From contig LNEL01000056.1 of the NCBI GenBank assembly GCA_001464935.1, positions 1 to 64,000 on the forward strand: DNA of 64,000 nt. The letters are read 5' to 3'. Below, piece by piece: positions 17,968 to 26,236 of this stretch. The stretch's first letter is position 1; each line of letters begins with the position of its first letter. This DNA is from Gammaproteobacteria bacterium Ga0077536. Its GTDB lineage: Bacteria; Pseudomonadota; Gammaproteobacteria; Ga0077536. Both the position numbers and the translations under genes were made by a program. Under the pieces are notes generated by a model that made no database searches, was not told where the DNA came from, and saw only the letters and a list, made by a program, of their open reading frames with translations.

Positions 17968-18270
17968 CTAAGCGCAGAGGGCCTCGAGACCGCTGGCCGC
18001 GGCGAGCGCCCGCAACTGCGCGGGGAGGCCGCGCAGTTCGAGCGTCAGCGCGCGCTGCGTGGCGAGGCGCCGCCATTCGATGATCAGCGCCAGCGCCGCA
18101 CTGTCGGCGCGCGTCACGCCGCCGAGGTCGATGATCGCCACGCCCTGCGTCGGCAGGAGGGCAATCGAACGCGTCAACACGTCGCCAGCGGTCGTCAGTA
18201 CCAGCGGCCCGCGCACGACGATGGCGCCGGCCACTGCCTCGAGGGTGGTCTGCGGGGCGGCGCCGGCCAT
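17968..18270 (-). CDS. mlaB: MlaB-like STAS-domain protein of the phospholipid transporter
   Basis: The 100-residue protein is a single STAS domain (IIDLGGVTRADSAALALIIEW is the core loop and helix, positions about 46-66). MlaB binds the ATPase MlaF and is needed for MlaFEDB activity at the inner membrane. It is the last gene of the mlaFEDCB cluster, 3 bases after mlaC, which fixes the assignment better than its weakly conserved sequence does. Confidence 0.9.
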   Translation of the reverse strand: MAGAAPQTTLEAVAGAIVVRGPLVLTTAGDVLTRSIALLPTQGVAIIDLGGVTRADSAALALIIEWRRLATQRALTLELRGLPAQLRALAAASGLEALCA

Positions 18271-18273
18271 CGC

Positions 18274-18903
18274 TCAGCCGCCGGACGCCTTCTGCACGTT
18301 GTGCTGGGTGATCTGGTCAATCAGGCCGTCCATGCCCAGCTTGCCGATGTCATTGTTGAAGCCCGAGCGATAGCTGACGACGAGGCTCACGCCATTGATG
18401 GCGACGTCGAACACTTTCCAGGCGTCGGCATTCTTGTAGACGTCGTAATCGACCTGCAGTGCCGGCGCGCCGTCGCCCCGGTCGACGGTCGAGCGCACGC
18501 GGTAAACCGCTGCGGACAGTTCGCGTGCCGGCATGAAGGCAATCTCCGCATCGCGGTAGTCGGACACGGCGGTCGCGTACGTGCGCACCAGCAGCGTCTT
18601 GAACTCGCCGATGAAGCGCTGCCGTTGCTCGGGACTGGCCGTGCGCCAGTGTTTGCCGAGCACGCGCATCGACATGCGCTCGAAATCGAAATGCGGCAGC
18701 ACGACCTCTTCGGCGATGGCATACAGGCGCTGGGGGTTGGAGGCCGTCGCGGTGCTGTCAGCGCGCAGGCGCGTCAGCACCGACGTGGCGGTTTCGCGCA
18801 CCAGTTCGGTCGCAGGAGCATCGTCTGCCGCGGCAACGGGGCCGGCAACGCAGACCAGCGCGATCAGCACGGCGCACAGAGAGGACTGGATGGTGTTCAA
18901 CAT
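18274..18903 (-). CDS. mlaC: MlaC periplasmic phospholipid-binding protein
   Basis: Soluble periplasmic lipid shuttle between the outer-membrane MlaA complex and inner-membrane MlaFEDB. The ATG at 18903 gives 209 residues beginning with a Sec signal peptide (SSLCAVLIALVCVAGPVAA); a TTG three codons upstream (18912) is the other candidate. The mature part shows the MlaC family pattern: EEVVLPHFDFERMSMRVLGKHW-type N-terminal segment (about 65-86), FIGEFKTLLVRTYA, then VDYDVYKNADAWKVFDV and the C-terminal NGVSLVVSYRSGFNNDI. It lies between mlaD and mlaB, with a longer gap of 100 bases after mlaD that could hold an internal start signal; I see none clearly. Confidence 0.96.
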   Translation of the reverse strand: MLNTIQSSLCAVLIALVCVAGPVAAADDAPATELVRETATSVLTRLRADSTATASNPQRLYAIAEEVVLPHFDFERMSMRVLGKHWRTASPEQRQRFIGEFKTLLVRTYATAVSDYRDAEIAFMPARELSAAVYRVRSTVDRGDGAPALQVDYDVYKNADAWKVFDVAINGVSLVVSYRSGFNNDIGKLGMDGLIDQITQHNVQKASGG

Positions 18904-19003
18904 GGATTGCAACGATTCCCTGGCTAGGTTGATCGGGACGGCGGCGCGGACCAGCCCGCGTGGCGACCGCCGGTGAGCGGCTGCCTGCGATGGACGGTCC
19001 GGG

Positions 19004-19477
19004 CTACTTGGGTTCCGATTTGACGGTCTTATTGTAAAGAAATTCCTGCAGCGCTTTCTCGAGCACCATCGCCGACTGCGTCATCGTCAGCTCATCGCCC
19101 GGCTTGAGTTCCACTTCCTCGCCGCCGGCTTCGAGCCCGATGTACTGCTCCCCGAGCAGGCCGGCGGTGTAGATATTGGCTGCAGTGTCGGCCGGAATGT
19201 GGTTGTAGGCCTGATCGATGCTCATCGTCACGACCGCCTGGAAGCGGCTCTGATCAAACCCGATCGCGGTCACGCGGCCGATGGTCACGCCGCCCATCTT
19301 CACCGCCGAGCGCGTCTGCAGCCCGCCGACATTGTCGAAGTAAGCGCGAACTTCGTAGCCGTCTTGCTCGGTGAACTGCGACAGATTTGCGACTTTCATT
19401 GCCAGCATCAACAGCGCCGCCATGCCGAGGGCGACGAAAATGCCCACCGTGATTTCGATTGTGCGTGTGTTTTTCAT
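19004..19477 (-). CDS. mlaD: MlaD, MCE-domain subunit of the phospholipid transporter
   Basis: The product is 157 residues from the ATG at 19477 (a TTG lies one codon upstream). An N-terminal membrane anchor (about 8-30, ITVGIFVALGMAALLMLAMK) is followed by one MCE domain (GYEVRAYFDNVGGLQTRSAVKMGG at about 41-64, then GRVTAIGFD). MlaD forms a hexameric periplasmic ring on MlaE through which lipid passes. The length fits MlaD rather than the long multi-MCE proteins PqiB or YebT. It is 8 bases downstream of mlaE. Confidence 0.96.
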   Translation of the reverse strand: MKNTRTIEITVGIFVALGMAALLMLAMKVANLSQFTEQDGYEVRAYFDNVGGLQTRSAVKMGGVTIGRVTAIGFDQSRFQAVVTMSIDQAYNHIPADTAANIYTAGLLGEQYIGLEAGGEEVELKPGDELTMTQSAMVLEKALQEFLYNKTVKSEPK

Positions 19478-19485
19478 CAAAGGGC

Positions 19486-20265
19486 CTAGTTGAACATCAG
19501 ACCGGTCAATACGAAATCGAGACCAAGCACGGCGAGCGACGAATGCACGACGGTGCGCGTCGTGGCCGCGCTGACGCCTTCGGACGTTGGTACGGCGTCG
19601 TAACCCTCGAACACGGCAATCCAGCTGATCACGGCGCCGAAGACCACACCCTTGATCACGACGCCGTTGACGACATCTTCCATCAGCAGCACTTTCGCCT
19701 GCATCTGCGACCAGAAGGAGCCGTCATCGACGCCGAGCAGGCCGACACCGCAGAAGTAGCCGCCTAGCACGCCGACCGCGGTGAAGATGGCCGCCAGGAG
19801 TGGCATCGCGATGATGGCGGCGACGAAGCGCGGCGCGACGATACGGCGCAGCGGGTCGACCGCCATCATCTCCATCGCGCTCAACTGTTCGGTCGCTTTC
19901 ATGAAGCCGATTTCGGCAGTCAGCGCCGTGCCCGCGCGGCCGGCGAACAGGAGCGCGGAGACCACCGGGCCGAGTTCGCGTAGCAGGGATTTCGCGACGA
20001 CGAGCCCGAGCGATTCTTCGGCGCCGAACGTGACGAGCGTGTTGTAGCCCTGCAGGCCCAGCACCATGCCGACGAAGGCGCCGGAGATCACGATGATGAT
20101 CAGCGATTGCACGCCGGTCGACCAGACCTGCTTGACGACCAGCCCGGGGCGGCGGACCAGGCCCGGCACGCTGGCCAGCACGCGCAGCAGGAACAGGTGG
20201 CCACGACCGAGCCGCTCGAAGAAGTCGAGGCTGCGACGCCCGAGCCCGGCGAGCAGGTCGGTCAT
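19486..20265 (-). CDS. mlaE: MlaE, permease subunit of the phospholipid transporter
   Basis: The 259-residue integral membrane protein has five or six hydrophobic helices and the MlaE/permease family signatures: GAFVGMVLGLQGYNTL, a long central RELGPVVSALLFAGRAGTALTAEIG-type stretch (about 91-115), MKATEQLSAMEMM and DPLRRIVAPRFVAA. It forms the inner-membrane core of the MCE-type ABC transporter. Its start overlaps the mlaF stop by 4 bases (ATGA), showing tight coupling to the ATPase gene. Confidence 0.97.
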   Translation of the reverse strand: MTDLLAGLGRRSLDFFERLGRGHLFLLRVLASVPGLVRRPGLVVKQVWSTGVQSLIIIVISGAFVGMVLGLQGYNTLVTFGAEESLGLVVAKSLLRELGPVVSALLFAGRAGTALTAEIGFMKATEQLSAMEMMAVDPLRRIVAPRFVAAIIAMPLLAAIFTAVGVLGGYFCGVGLLGVDDGSFWSQMQAKVLLMEDVVNGVVIKGVVFGAVISWIAVFEGYDAVPTSEGVSAATTRTVVHSSLAVLGLDFVLTGLMFN

Positions 20266-21146
20266 CGGGGCGCCTCGAGCAGATCGTCGAGGTAGGCCTT
20301 GCCGGGGTAGTGGAACGGCAGCGGGCCGTCCGGCATGCCACTCATGAACTGCCGCACAGTCGGCGAGTGCTCGGCCTGCAGTTCCTGCGGTGTACCGGCG
20401 CCGACGATCTTTGCGCCCGACAGCACGTAGATATAGTCGGCGATGGTGCAGGTTTCGGCGACATCGTGCGACACGAGCACGCTGGTGATGCCGAGCGTGT
20501 CGTTCAGGGTCTTGATCAGACGGACCAGGATGCCCATCGAAATCGGGTCCTGTCCGGAAAACGGCTCGTCATACATGATCATCATCGGATCCAGCGCGAT
20601 CGCCCGTGCCAGCGCCGCGCGCCGGGCCATGCCACCGGACAGTTCACGCGGATACAGGTCACGCGCACCGCGCAGGCCCACCATCTCGAGTTTCATCAGC
20701 ACGAGGCTGCGGATCATCGATTCCGGCAGGCGCATGTGCTCGCGCAGCGGGAAAGCGACGTTCTCGAACAGGCTCAGGTCCGTCAGCAGCGCGCCGCTCT
20801 GGAACAGCATGCCGATGCGCTTGCGCTGCTCGTAGAGCTCATCGAGCGGCAGGCGATGGACATCGCGGCCGTCGACTTCCACGGTGCCCTGGGTCGGGGC
20901 AATCTGGGCGCCGATCAGCCGCAGCAGGGTGGTCTTGCCGGTGCCGCTCGGGCCGAGGATGGCCGTGATCCTGCCGCGCGGGATATCGAGGTCGATGCCG
21001 TCGAAGATCGCGCGCCGGCCGCGCCGGAAGTGCAGGTTGCGGATCCGGACCAGCGTCTCGCTCTGGGTGGGGTCGCTTGTGATGGCCAAAACGGGTTTCA
21101 GGGTGGCGCGCAGTGACGCGGATGTCTGTCGTCGGGACCGGCACAA
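20262..21146 (-). CDS. mlaF: MlaF, ATPase subunit of the phospholipid transporter
   Basis: ABC ATPase energising MlaFEDB lipid transport. Walker A is GPSGTGKTTL, the signature motif LSGGMARRAALARA, Walker B MIMYDEPFSGQDP and the switch histidine is in LVSHDVAE. The start is uncertain: the frame opens at TTG 21146, but the homologous part begins near LVRIRNLHFRRG, and a second TTG at 21089 would give a shorter and more usual N-terminus; neither has a good ribosome binding site. This is the first gene of the minus-strand mlaFEDCB operon, whose promoter must lie in the gap shared with the divergent cytochrome operon. Confidence 0.96.
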   Translation of the reverse strand: MCRSRRQTSASLRATLKPVLAITSDPTQSETLVRIRNLHFRRGRRAIFDGIDLDIPRGRITAILGPSGTGKTTLLRLIGAQIAPTQGTVEVDGRDVHRLPLDELYEQRKRIGMLFQSGALLTDLSLFENVAFPLREHMRLPESMIRSLVLMKLEMVGLRGARDLYPRELSGGMARRAALARAIALDPMMIMYDEPFSGQDPISMGILVRLIKTLNDTLGITSVLVSHDVAETCTIADYIYVLSGAKIVGAGTPQELQAEHSPTVRQFMSGMPDGPLPFHYPGKAYLDDLLEAPR

Positions 21147-21385
21147 TAGGAGATTGCCGGCGCCCTGCCTAGCCCGACGTCATTTCGGGCGGCTGACGTG
21201 GCACCCGCGATACGGGGCGGATCGGAGAAAGGCTCGAAATCGTGTAATCGATCTTGATACTTTCATGAAGGTCTGTACTCTATGTATACGGAACGCCACA
21301 GATTTGTGCCGATTGCGCCACACGCTCAAGGCACTTGGGGCTGACGCCGCTAGTTTCTCAGATAAAAAAAATCGGGTGGGGACAG
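21147..21385 (+). promoter_or_regulatory. Divergent intergenic region between mlaF and the redox operon
   Basis: About 240 bases that must hold promoters for both operons. The stretch 21240-21290 is distinctly AT-richer than its surroundings. A weak candidate for the rightward operon is TTGATA at 21254-21259 with ACTCTA 17 bases downstream at 21277-21282, leaving a leader of about 95 bases. No palindrome resembling a CRP or FNR site was seen. Confidence 0.3.
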
Positions 21386-23122
21386 GTGCAGACGAACGCG
21401 ATCCGCCAGATCACACGGGTCCTTCTCACGGTGTGCTGCCTGCTGGGCGGGCTCGGCGCATCCGCAGCCGAGGATCCCCACGCGGCCGTTTACGCCGAGA
21501 GCGAGTTTCCGAGCGCCATCCAGTGCGCGTCCTGCCACCCCAAGGTGTTCTGGGAATGGGCCGTGTCCAACCACGCCTATGCGTCGATTTCGCCGATGTT
21601 CCACAAATTCGAGCAGGCCCTGAACGGCCTGGCGTCCGGGACCGTCGGTACGTTCTGCGTACGCTGCCATCAGCAGGTCGCCACGCAAATGGGCGAACCA
21701 CGCGAGATGCCGCTGTGGGACCGCTCCGACATTTCCCGTGAGGGCGTCACCTGCGTCACCTGCCACCGCGTCTCGACGCAGTTCGGCAAGGTCAATGGCG
21801 AACGGCACATCAATCCGGCCCCGATCAACGCACCGGTCTACAACGCCGGCACGGGCAAAGGAATGGCCGACGTGCTGGCCAATGCCAAGGAATACGGCGT
21901 CGCGATGGCGCCGGGCGAAGAGGGCACGCCGATCCACGGCCCCGCGATCAAGTTCGAACAGATCTCCCAAAGCGAATTCTGCGTGTCCTGCCACCAGGTC
22001 GCGGTGCACCCCGGCATCAAGCTCGAAGTCGTGTGGGAACAGTACCGCGGCGCGCCGGCGGCGAAGGAAGGCATCACCTGCCAGGAATGCCACATGGGCA
22101 AAGTGCCGGGCGAAGCGCAGGGCTTCGAGACCTGGCCGATCGCCATCGTCAACGGCCAGACCGTTGGCGAGTCGAACCAGAAGCATTCCAATCACCTGTT
22201 CTACGGTCCGGGCTATCCGATTGCCCACCCCGGCATCTTCCCGTTCAATCCGCGCGCGCTGAAGTGGACGATCAAGGACTGGCTGAAGTTCGACTATCGC
22301 TCGAAATGGGGTGACCCGGCGTGGGAAGACGAAATCGCCAACGGCGCCACGCCGCCGGCCTTCCCGCCTGAGTGGGCGAAGCGCGAGGATCGCGAGGAAG
22401 CGCGCTATGTCATTTCGCTGAACGAGAAACTGCTGAACGACAAGCGCCAGTCCCGCATCGAGGTCATGGAGAATTCCATGCGCATCGACGGGCCGTTCTT
22501 CAAGAAGCCGCCGGCCGTCGGCCAGGATCTGAAGTTCGAATACAAGATCACGAACGTCGATCGTGGCCACAACCTGCCATCCGGCTCGCTCGGTGCGCAG
22601 CCCGAACTGTGGTTCAACGTGGTGTTGATCGATCCCGATGGCCAGCGCGTGTGGGAAACCGGCTATGTCGACGCCAACGGCGACATGGCGGACATCCATT
22701 CCCTCGAGGTCGCGAAGGGCACGACCCCCTATGACAGCCAGCTGTTCAATCTCCAGACGAAGTTCCTGACGACCAACGTCAAGGGCACCGATCGCGAGAT
22801 GTACCTGCCGGTCAACTTCGATTTCGACCAGCTGCCGCACATCCGGCCGCCCGGCGTGCCGACGACCGTGCTGAATCATCCGCCGTTCATCCGGATGGAG
22901 GGCCGCAGCCTGCCGCCGCTGGGCCATCGCTATGCCAAGTACAAGGTGCCGGCTTCGGCGTTGACGAAGCCCGGCCGCTACCGGTTGCAGTCGCGCATGC
23001 GCAGCCGCGCGGAGCCGATCTATTTCATGAAGTTCGTCGGGGCGACGATCGACATGGAACAGTCCATCAACGAATGGATGATCGATTTGCACCCGGCCGC
23101 AGCCGAGTTCGAGATCAAGTAA
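21386..23122 (+). CDS. Periplasmic pentaheme c-type cytochrome with large heme-free C-terminal domain
   Basis: First gene of the redox operon. I choose the GTG at 21386 (578 residues) because ggtggggac precedes it and a clean Sec signal follows (RVLLTVCCLLGGLGASAA, cut near residue 28); an in-frame TTG lies at 21335. Five CXXCH motifs all lie in the first 230 residues: Cys47, Cys91, Cys113, Cys189 and Cys222. The remaining 350 residues have no heme motif and look beta-rich (KYKITNVDRGHNLPSGSLG, then DGQRVWETGYVDANG), a plausible docking or surface domain. CC in the signal is not a lipobox, so a soluble periplasmic or exported protein is expected. The family resembles the broad cytochrome c554-type group; I cannot assign a substrate. 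Confidence 0.85.
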   Translation: MQTNAIRQITRVLLTVCCLLGGLGASAAEDPHAAVYAESEFPSAIQCASCHPKVFWEWAVSNHAYASISPMFHKFEQALNGLASGTVGTFCVRCHQQVATQMGEPREMPLWDRSDISREGVTCVTCHRVSTQFGKVNGERHINPAPINAPVYNAGTGKGMADVLANAKEYGVAMAPGEEGTPIHGPAIKFEQISQSEFCVSCHQVAVHPGIKLEVVWEQYRGAPAAKEGITCQECHMGKVPGEAQGFETWPIAIVNGQTVGESNQKHSNHLFYGPGYPIAHPGIFPFNPRALKWTIKDWLKFDYRSKWGDPAWEDEIANGATPPAFPPEWAKREDREEARYVISLNEKLLNDKRQSRIEVMENSMRIDGPFFKKPPAVGQDLKFEYKITNVDRGHNLPSGSLGAQPELWFNVVLIDPDGQRVWETGYVDANGDMADIHSLEVAKGTTPYDSQLFNLQTKFLTTNVKGTDREMYLPVNFDFDQLPHIRPPGVPTTVLNHPPFIRMEGRSLPPLGHRYAKYKVPASALTKPGRYRLQSRMRSRAEPIYFMKFVGATIDMEQSINEWMIDLHPAAAEFEIK

Positions 23123-23197
23123 AGCAACGTACGTCATCGCAGGATGACGGGGACGCCGCGCGGCACGGCCGCCGCGGCACGCAGGGGGACGACAAGC

Positions 23198-24805
23198 ATG
23201 ACGCGCATCGGCGTCGTATTTTTGATTGCCAGTCTCGCGCTTGCCGCGGGAAGCGCCGTCGCGGAAGTGCCGCGCCGTGGCGAAGCCTCGGCGCCGCCGC
23301 CCGCGGTGCCCGAGCCCGCTGACGGCAAGGTCCGCGGCGATCATGCGCATGAGCGCAAGCCCGTCGAGATGTCGCCGGAAGCCAGTCCCGCGGAATTCTC
23401 CCCGGTGCTGTTCGGGCCCGACCCGAGCTACACCGACAAGCCCTACGATGTCGAAGCCCAGCTGGCGATTTACGGTGGCAAGACGCGCATCGACGCGCCG
23501 CGGCCGCCGATCGAATGGGGCTACCCGATGTACCAGGGCGGGCCGGTGGGCGAAGACTTCGATCTGATCGGCGAGAAGAACCCCGCGCGCCTGCAACTGC
23601 TCGCGTTCGGCGACCTGCGCTTCGGCATGGCCTACAACGACAACGGCGCGCTCGACACCGCGCAGATGGCGGCGCGGCTCAATCTCAACCTCGATTTCCG
23701 GATCACCGCGACCGAACGCGTGCACGTGTTCCTGCGTCCGTTCGACCGCGTCGAAAAAGGCCGCAACACGCGCTACGAATTCGGGGGCAACCAGCGCGAC
23801 CGTTTCGGCGACAGCGAAGGCCTGTTCGACCTGACGCCGGAGGCCTTCTTCTTCGAAGGCGACCTCGGCCAGATCGCCAACGGCCTGACCGACGAATACC
23901 AGAGCTTCGACATCCCCGTCGCCTTCGGCCTGATGCCGCTGTTCTTCCAGAACGGCATCTGGATGGAAGACGCGATACTCGGTGGCGCGATCACCAAGCC
24001 GGCGATGAACAGCCCGAAGCTCGACATCTCGAACATGGACGTCACGGTGTTCGGCGGTTTCGACCGTGTGACGACCGGCGCGCTGCGCGAGGCGAACAAC
24101 CTGTTCGACGATCATGCGGCCGAAATCTACGGCACCGCGATCTTCATCGAGTCACGGGAGTTCTACATCGAGGCCGGTTACGGCTATACGCGCGACACAC
24201 GCGCCGACGGGCTCGGCGATTTCAGCTATCACAATGCGACGCTGGCGGTCACCAAGCGCTGGTTCGGCAAAGTGTCCAATTCGACGCGCCTGATCGGCAA
24301 CTTCGGACAGGACCCGGGCCGCGGCCTCGCCAAGACCGCCGACGGCTGGCTGGTGCTGGTCGAGAACTCCTGGATCACGCACCTGCCGTCGACACTCGTG
24401 CCCTACGCAAACTTCTTCGTCGGCTACAACAAGCCGCAGTCGCTGGCCCGCGACTTCGGCGCCGGCGGCATCCTGAAGAACACCGGTATCAACTTCGAGA
24501 CCGACGGCCTCACGGGCTTTCCGAAACTGGACGACACCGCGAACGACACCTACGGCGGCGCGCTCGGCGTCAGCTACCTGTTCAATCTCGATCAGCAGGT
24601 CGTATTCGAAATCGCGGGCCTGAAACCCTTCGGCGAGGACAACAAGGCGGGCCGCGTCGCGAAAGGCGACCAGGCCGCGTTTGGCGCGCGCTACCAGCGA
24701 CCGCTGTCCAAGCGCTGGATTTTCCGCACCGACGCCATCTACGGCATGCGTGAAGGCGAGGATGATCTCGCCGGCGTGCGTGCCGAACTGCGGTTGAAAT
24801 TCTGA
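23198..24805 (+). CDS. Putative outer-membrane beta-barrel (porin-like) of the redox operon
   Basis: The ATG at 23198 follows aggggg and starts a clear signal peptide (VVFLIASLALAAGSAVA), giving 535 residues; an upstream frame extension to 23144 lacks a signal at its start. The mature protein has alternating-residue strands throughout, such as NARLQLLAFGDLRFGMAYN-like and EFYIEAGYGYTRDTR stretches, and ends in RAELRLKF: a terminal phenylalanine is the hallmark of barrel proteins recognised by BamA. There are no heme motifs. Lying between cytochrome genes, it could be the porin sheath of a porin-cytochrome conduit like MtrB or PioB, although it shows no N-terminal CXXC. A role in substrate or product diffusion is the alternative. 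Its TGA overlaps the next ATG (tgatg). Confidence 0.75.
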   Translation: MTRIGVVFLIASLALAAGSAVAEVPRRGEASAPPPAVPEPADGKVRGDHAHERKPVEMSPEASPAEFSPVLFGPDPSYTDKPYDVEAQLAIYGGKTRIDAPRPPIEWGYPMYQGGPVGEDFDLIGEKNPARLQLLAFGDLRFGMAYNDNGALDTAQMAARLNLNLDFRITATERVHVFLRPFDRVEKGRNTRYEFGGNQRDRFGDSEGLFDLTPEAFFFEGDLGQIANGLTDEYQSFDIPVAFGLMPLFFQNGIWMEDAILGGAITKPAMNSPKLDISNMDVTVFGGFDRVTTGALREANNLFDDHAAEIYGTAIFIESREFYIEAGYGYTRDTRADGLGDFSYHNATLAVTKRWFGKVSNSTRLIGNFGQDPGRGLAKTADGWLVLVENSWITHLPSTLVPYANFFVGYNKPQSLARDFGAGGILKNTGINFETDGLTGFPKLDDTANDTYGGALGVSYLFNLDQQVVFEIAGLKPFGEDNKAGRVAKGDQAAFGARYQRPLSKRWIFRTDAIYGMREGEDDLAGVRAELRLKF

Positions 24806-26142
24806 TGCGCACGCGCCTGCCCACCTGCGTGCGAGCGGCTTTCGGTCTGCTCTGCGCGCTGCTGCTCGGTTCGGCTCTCGCCGCCGACGTGCCCCCGCTG
24901 CCTGCCGATCGTGATGCCCGTTTCCTGGGCGTCGACACCTGCGGTTCGTCCGAATGCCACGGCTCGGCCGAACCCTGGCGCAATGCCACCGTGTTGATGC
25001 GCGAGCGTCGGATCTGGGACGCGCACGACAGCCACGCCAAGGCCTATGCGTCGCTCGGTTCCGACGCCGGCCAGCGCATCGCGAAGAACCTCGGACTCGC
25101 CGACGCGACGCAGGCGCCCGAATGCCTCGTTTGCCACAGCACCTATGTGCCGGCGGCGCAGCGCGGGCCGAAGTTCAGGCTCGACGCCGGCGTCGGGTGC
25201 GAGAGCTGTCACGGTCCGGGCGGCAGTTTCCTGCGCGCGCACGTGCAGGTCACGTCCCGACACCAGACGAACATCGCCGCCGGCATGTTCCCGACGACGA
25301 ACCCCGAGGCCCGCGCCGCGCTGTGCCTGTCTTGCCACCAGGGCGACGCGACGCGCCGGATCACGCACCGCATTTACGGGGCGGGCCATCCGCGGTTGCG
25401 CTTCGAACTCGACACCTACAGCGTCAATCAGCCCTATCATTTCAACCCGGATGCCGACTACCGGCGCCGCAAGCCGACCGCCAGCCACTTTCAGCTGTGG
25501 GCGGCCGGCCAGCTGCGCGCGGCGCGCGCGCTGCTGACGCAGGTCGGCGATCCGAAGCAGGCCAGCGCCGGCATCTTTCCGGAACTTGCACAGTACGACT
25601 GCCACGCCTGCCATCAGGCGATCGGCGACGACCCCGGTTACAAGCCACGGCCCGGCCTGCGCGCCGGTGCGCCGACGCTGATAGACGCGCCGCTGGTCGC
25701 GCTGCGCGGCCTTACCGCCGTCGTCGATCCCGCGTTGACCGACCGCCTGCGCGATGAGACGCGCACCCTGCAGCTCGCACTGAACGACCCGGCGAAGCGG
25801 GCGGCCGCGATTGCGGCGCTGAACCGCACGCTCGCCGCGCTCGACGCCAGTCTGCGTGCACGCGCCGAACAGGCCGGTGATGGCCGGCACGTGGCCCGCG
25901 CGCTGAATGCGATGGTCGCGGCCGAACGGCCTTTGCCGTTCACCGCCGCCGAAGGGGCGGCGATGAGCCTGTCGACGCTGCTGCTCGCCGAACACGAGGC
26001 TGGCCGCTTTGCCGACGGCGACTACGTGCGCGTCAACAAGGCGCTCGATGCCGTCTATGCGGCACTCGGCGACGAACGGACCTATCGCCCTGCCGCGCTG
26101 GCGGATGCGGTGGCCGCGCTCGATCAGGAGCTCGCGCAGTGA
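24805..26142 (+). CDS. Periplasmic pentaheme cytochrome c (c554-like), copy 1
   Basis: A 445-residue protein with a Sec signal peptide (FGLLCALLLGSALAA, cut near residue 27). The first heme motif is the unusual CX4CH form (Cys46-GSSE-Cys51-His52); four CXXCH motifs follow at Cys107, Cys132, Cys174 and Cys266. The C-terminal 170 residues lack hemes and look helical. Conserved blocks shared with the next gene (AKNLGL, APECL.CH, GAGHPR..FELDT) show that the two arose by duplication. CX4CH sites are known from tetraheme cytochrome c3 and need only the normal maturation machinery. It is coupled to the barrel gene by a one-base overlap. A periplasmic electron carrier is the simplest reading. Confidence 0.85.
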   Translation: MRTRLPTCVRAAFGLLCALLLGSALAADVPPLPADRDARFLGVDTCGSSECHGSAEPWRNATVLMRERRIWDAHDSHAKAYASLGSDAGQRIAKNLGLADATQAPECLVCHSTYVPAAQRGPKFRLDAGVGCESCHGPGGSFLRAHVQVTSRHQTNIAAGMFPTTNPEARAALCLSCHQGDATRRITHRIYGAGHPRLRFELDTYSVNQPYHFNPDADYRRRKPTASHFQLWAAGQLRAARALLTQVGDPKQASAGIFPELAQYDCHACHQAIGDDPGYKPRPGLRAGAPTLIDAPLVALRGLTAVVDPALTDRLRDETRTLQLALNDPAKRAAAIAALNRTLAALDASLRARAEQAGDGRHVARALNAMVAAERPLPFTAAEGAAMSLSTLLLAEHEAGRFADGDYVRVNKALDAVYAALGDERTYRPAALADAVAALDQELAQ

Positions 26143-26236
26143 AGAAAAATCGATCGCTGACCGATAACCCCAGCGCAAGGTGCTGCGCCGGACCGATGAT
26201 GCCGAGCGCTGGCCAGGCCGCCAGCCTCGCCGACAA

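Noticed and set aside
21430..21480. Lipobox in the signal peptide of the first pentaheme cytochrome (VCCLLGG)
   Set aside because: The cysteines lie inside the hydrophobic core and not after an L-A/S-G/A motif at its end; a signal-peptidase I site (ASAA) follows.
21350..24115. Minus-strand open frame of over 900 codons opposite the first cytochrome and barrel genes
   Set aside because: It is antisense to two genes with signal peptides and heme motifs, and its translation is rich in Arg, His and Ala without any family pattern, as expected from third-position GC in the opposite strand.
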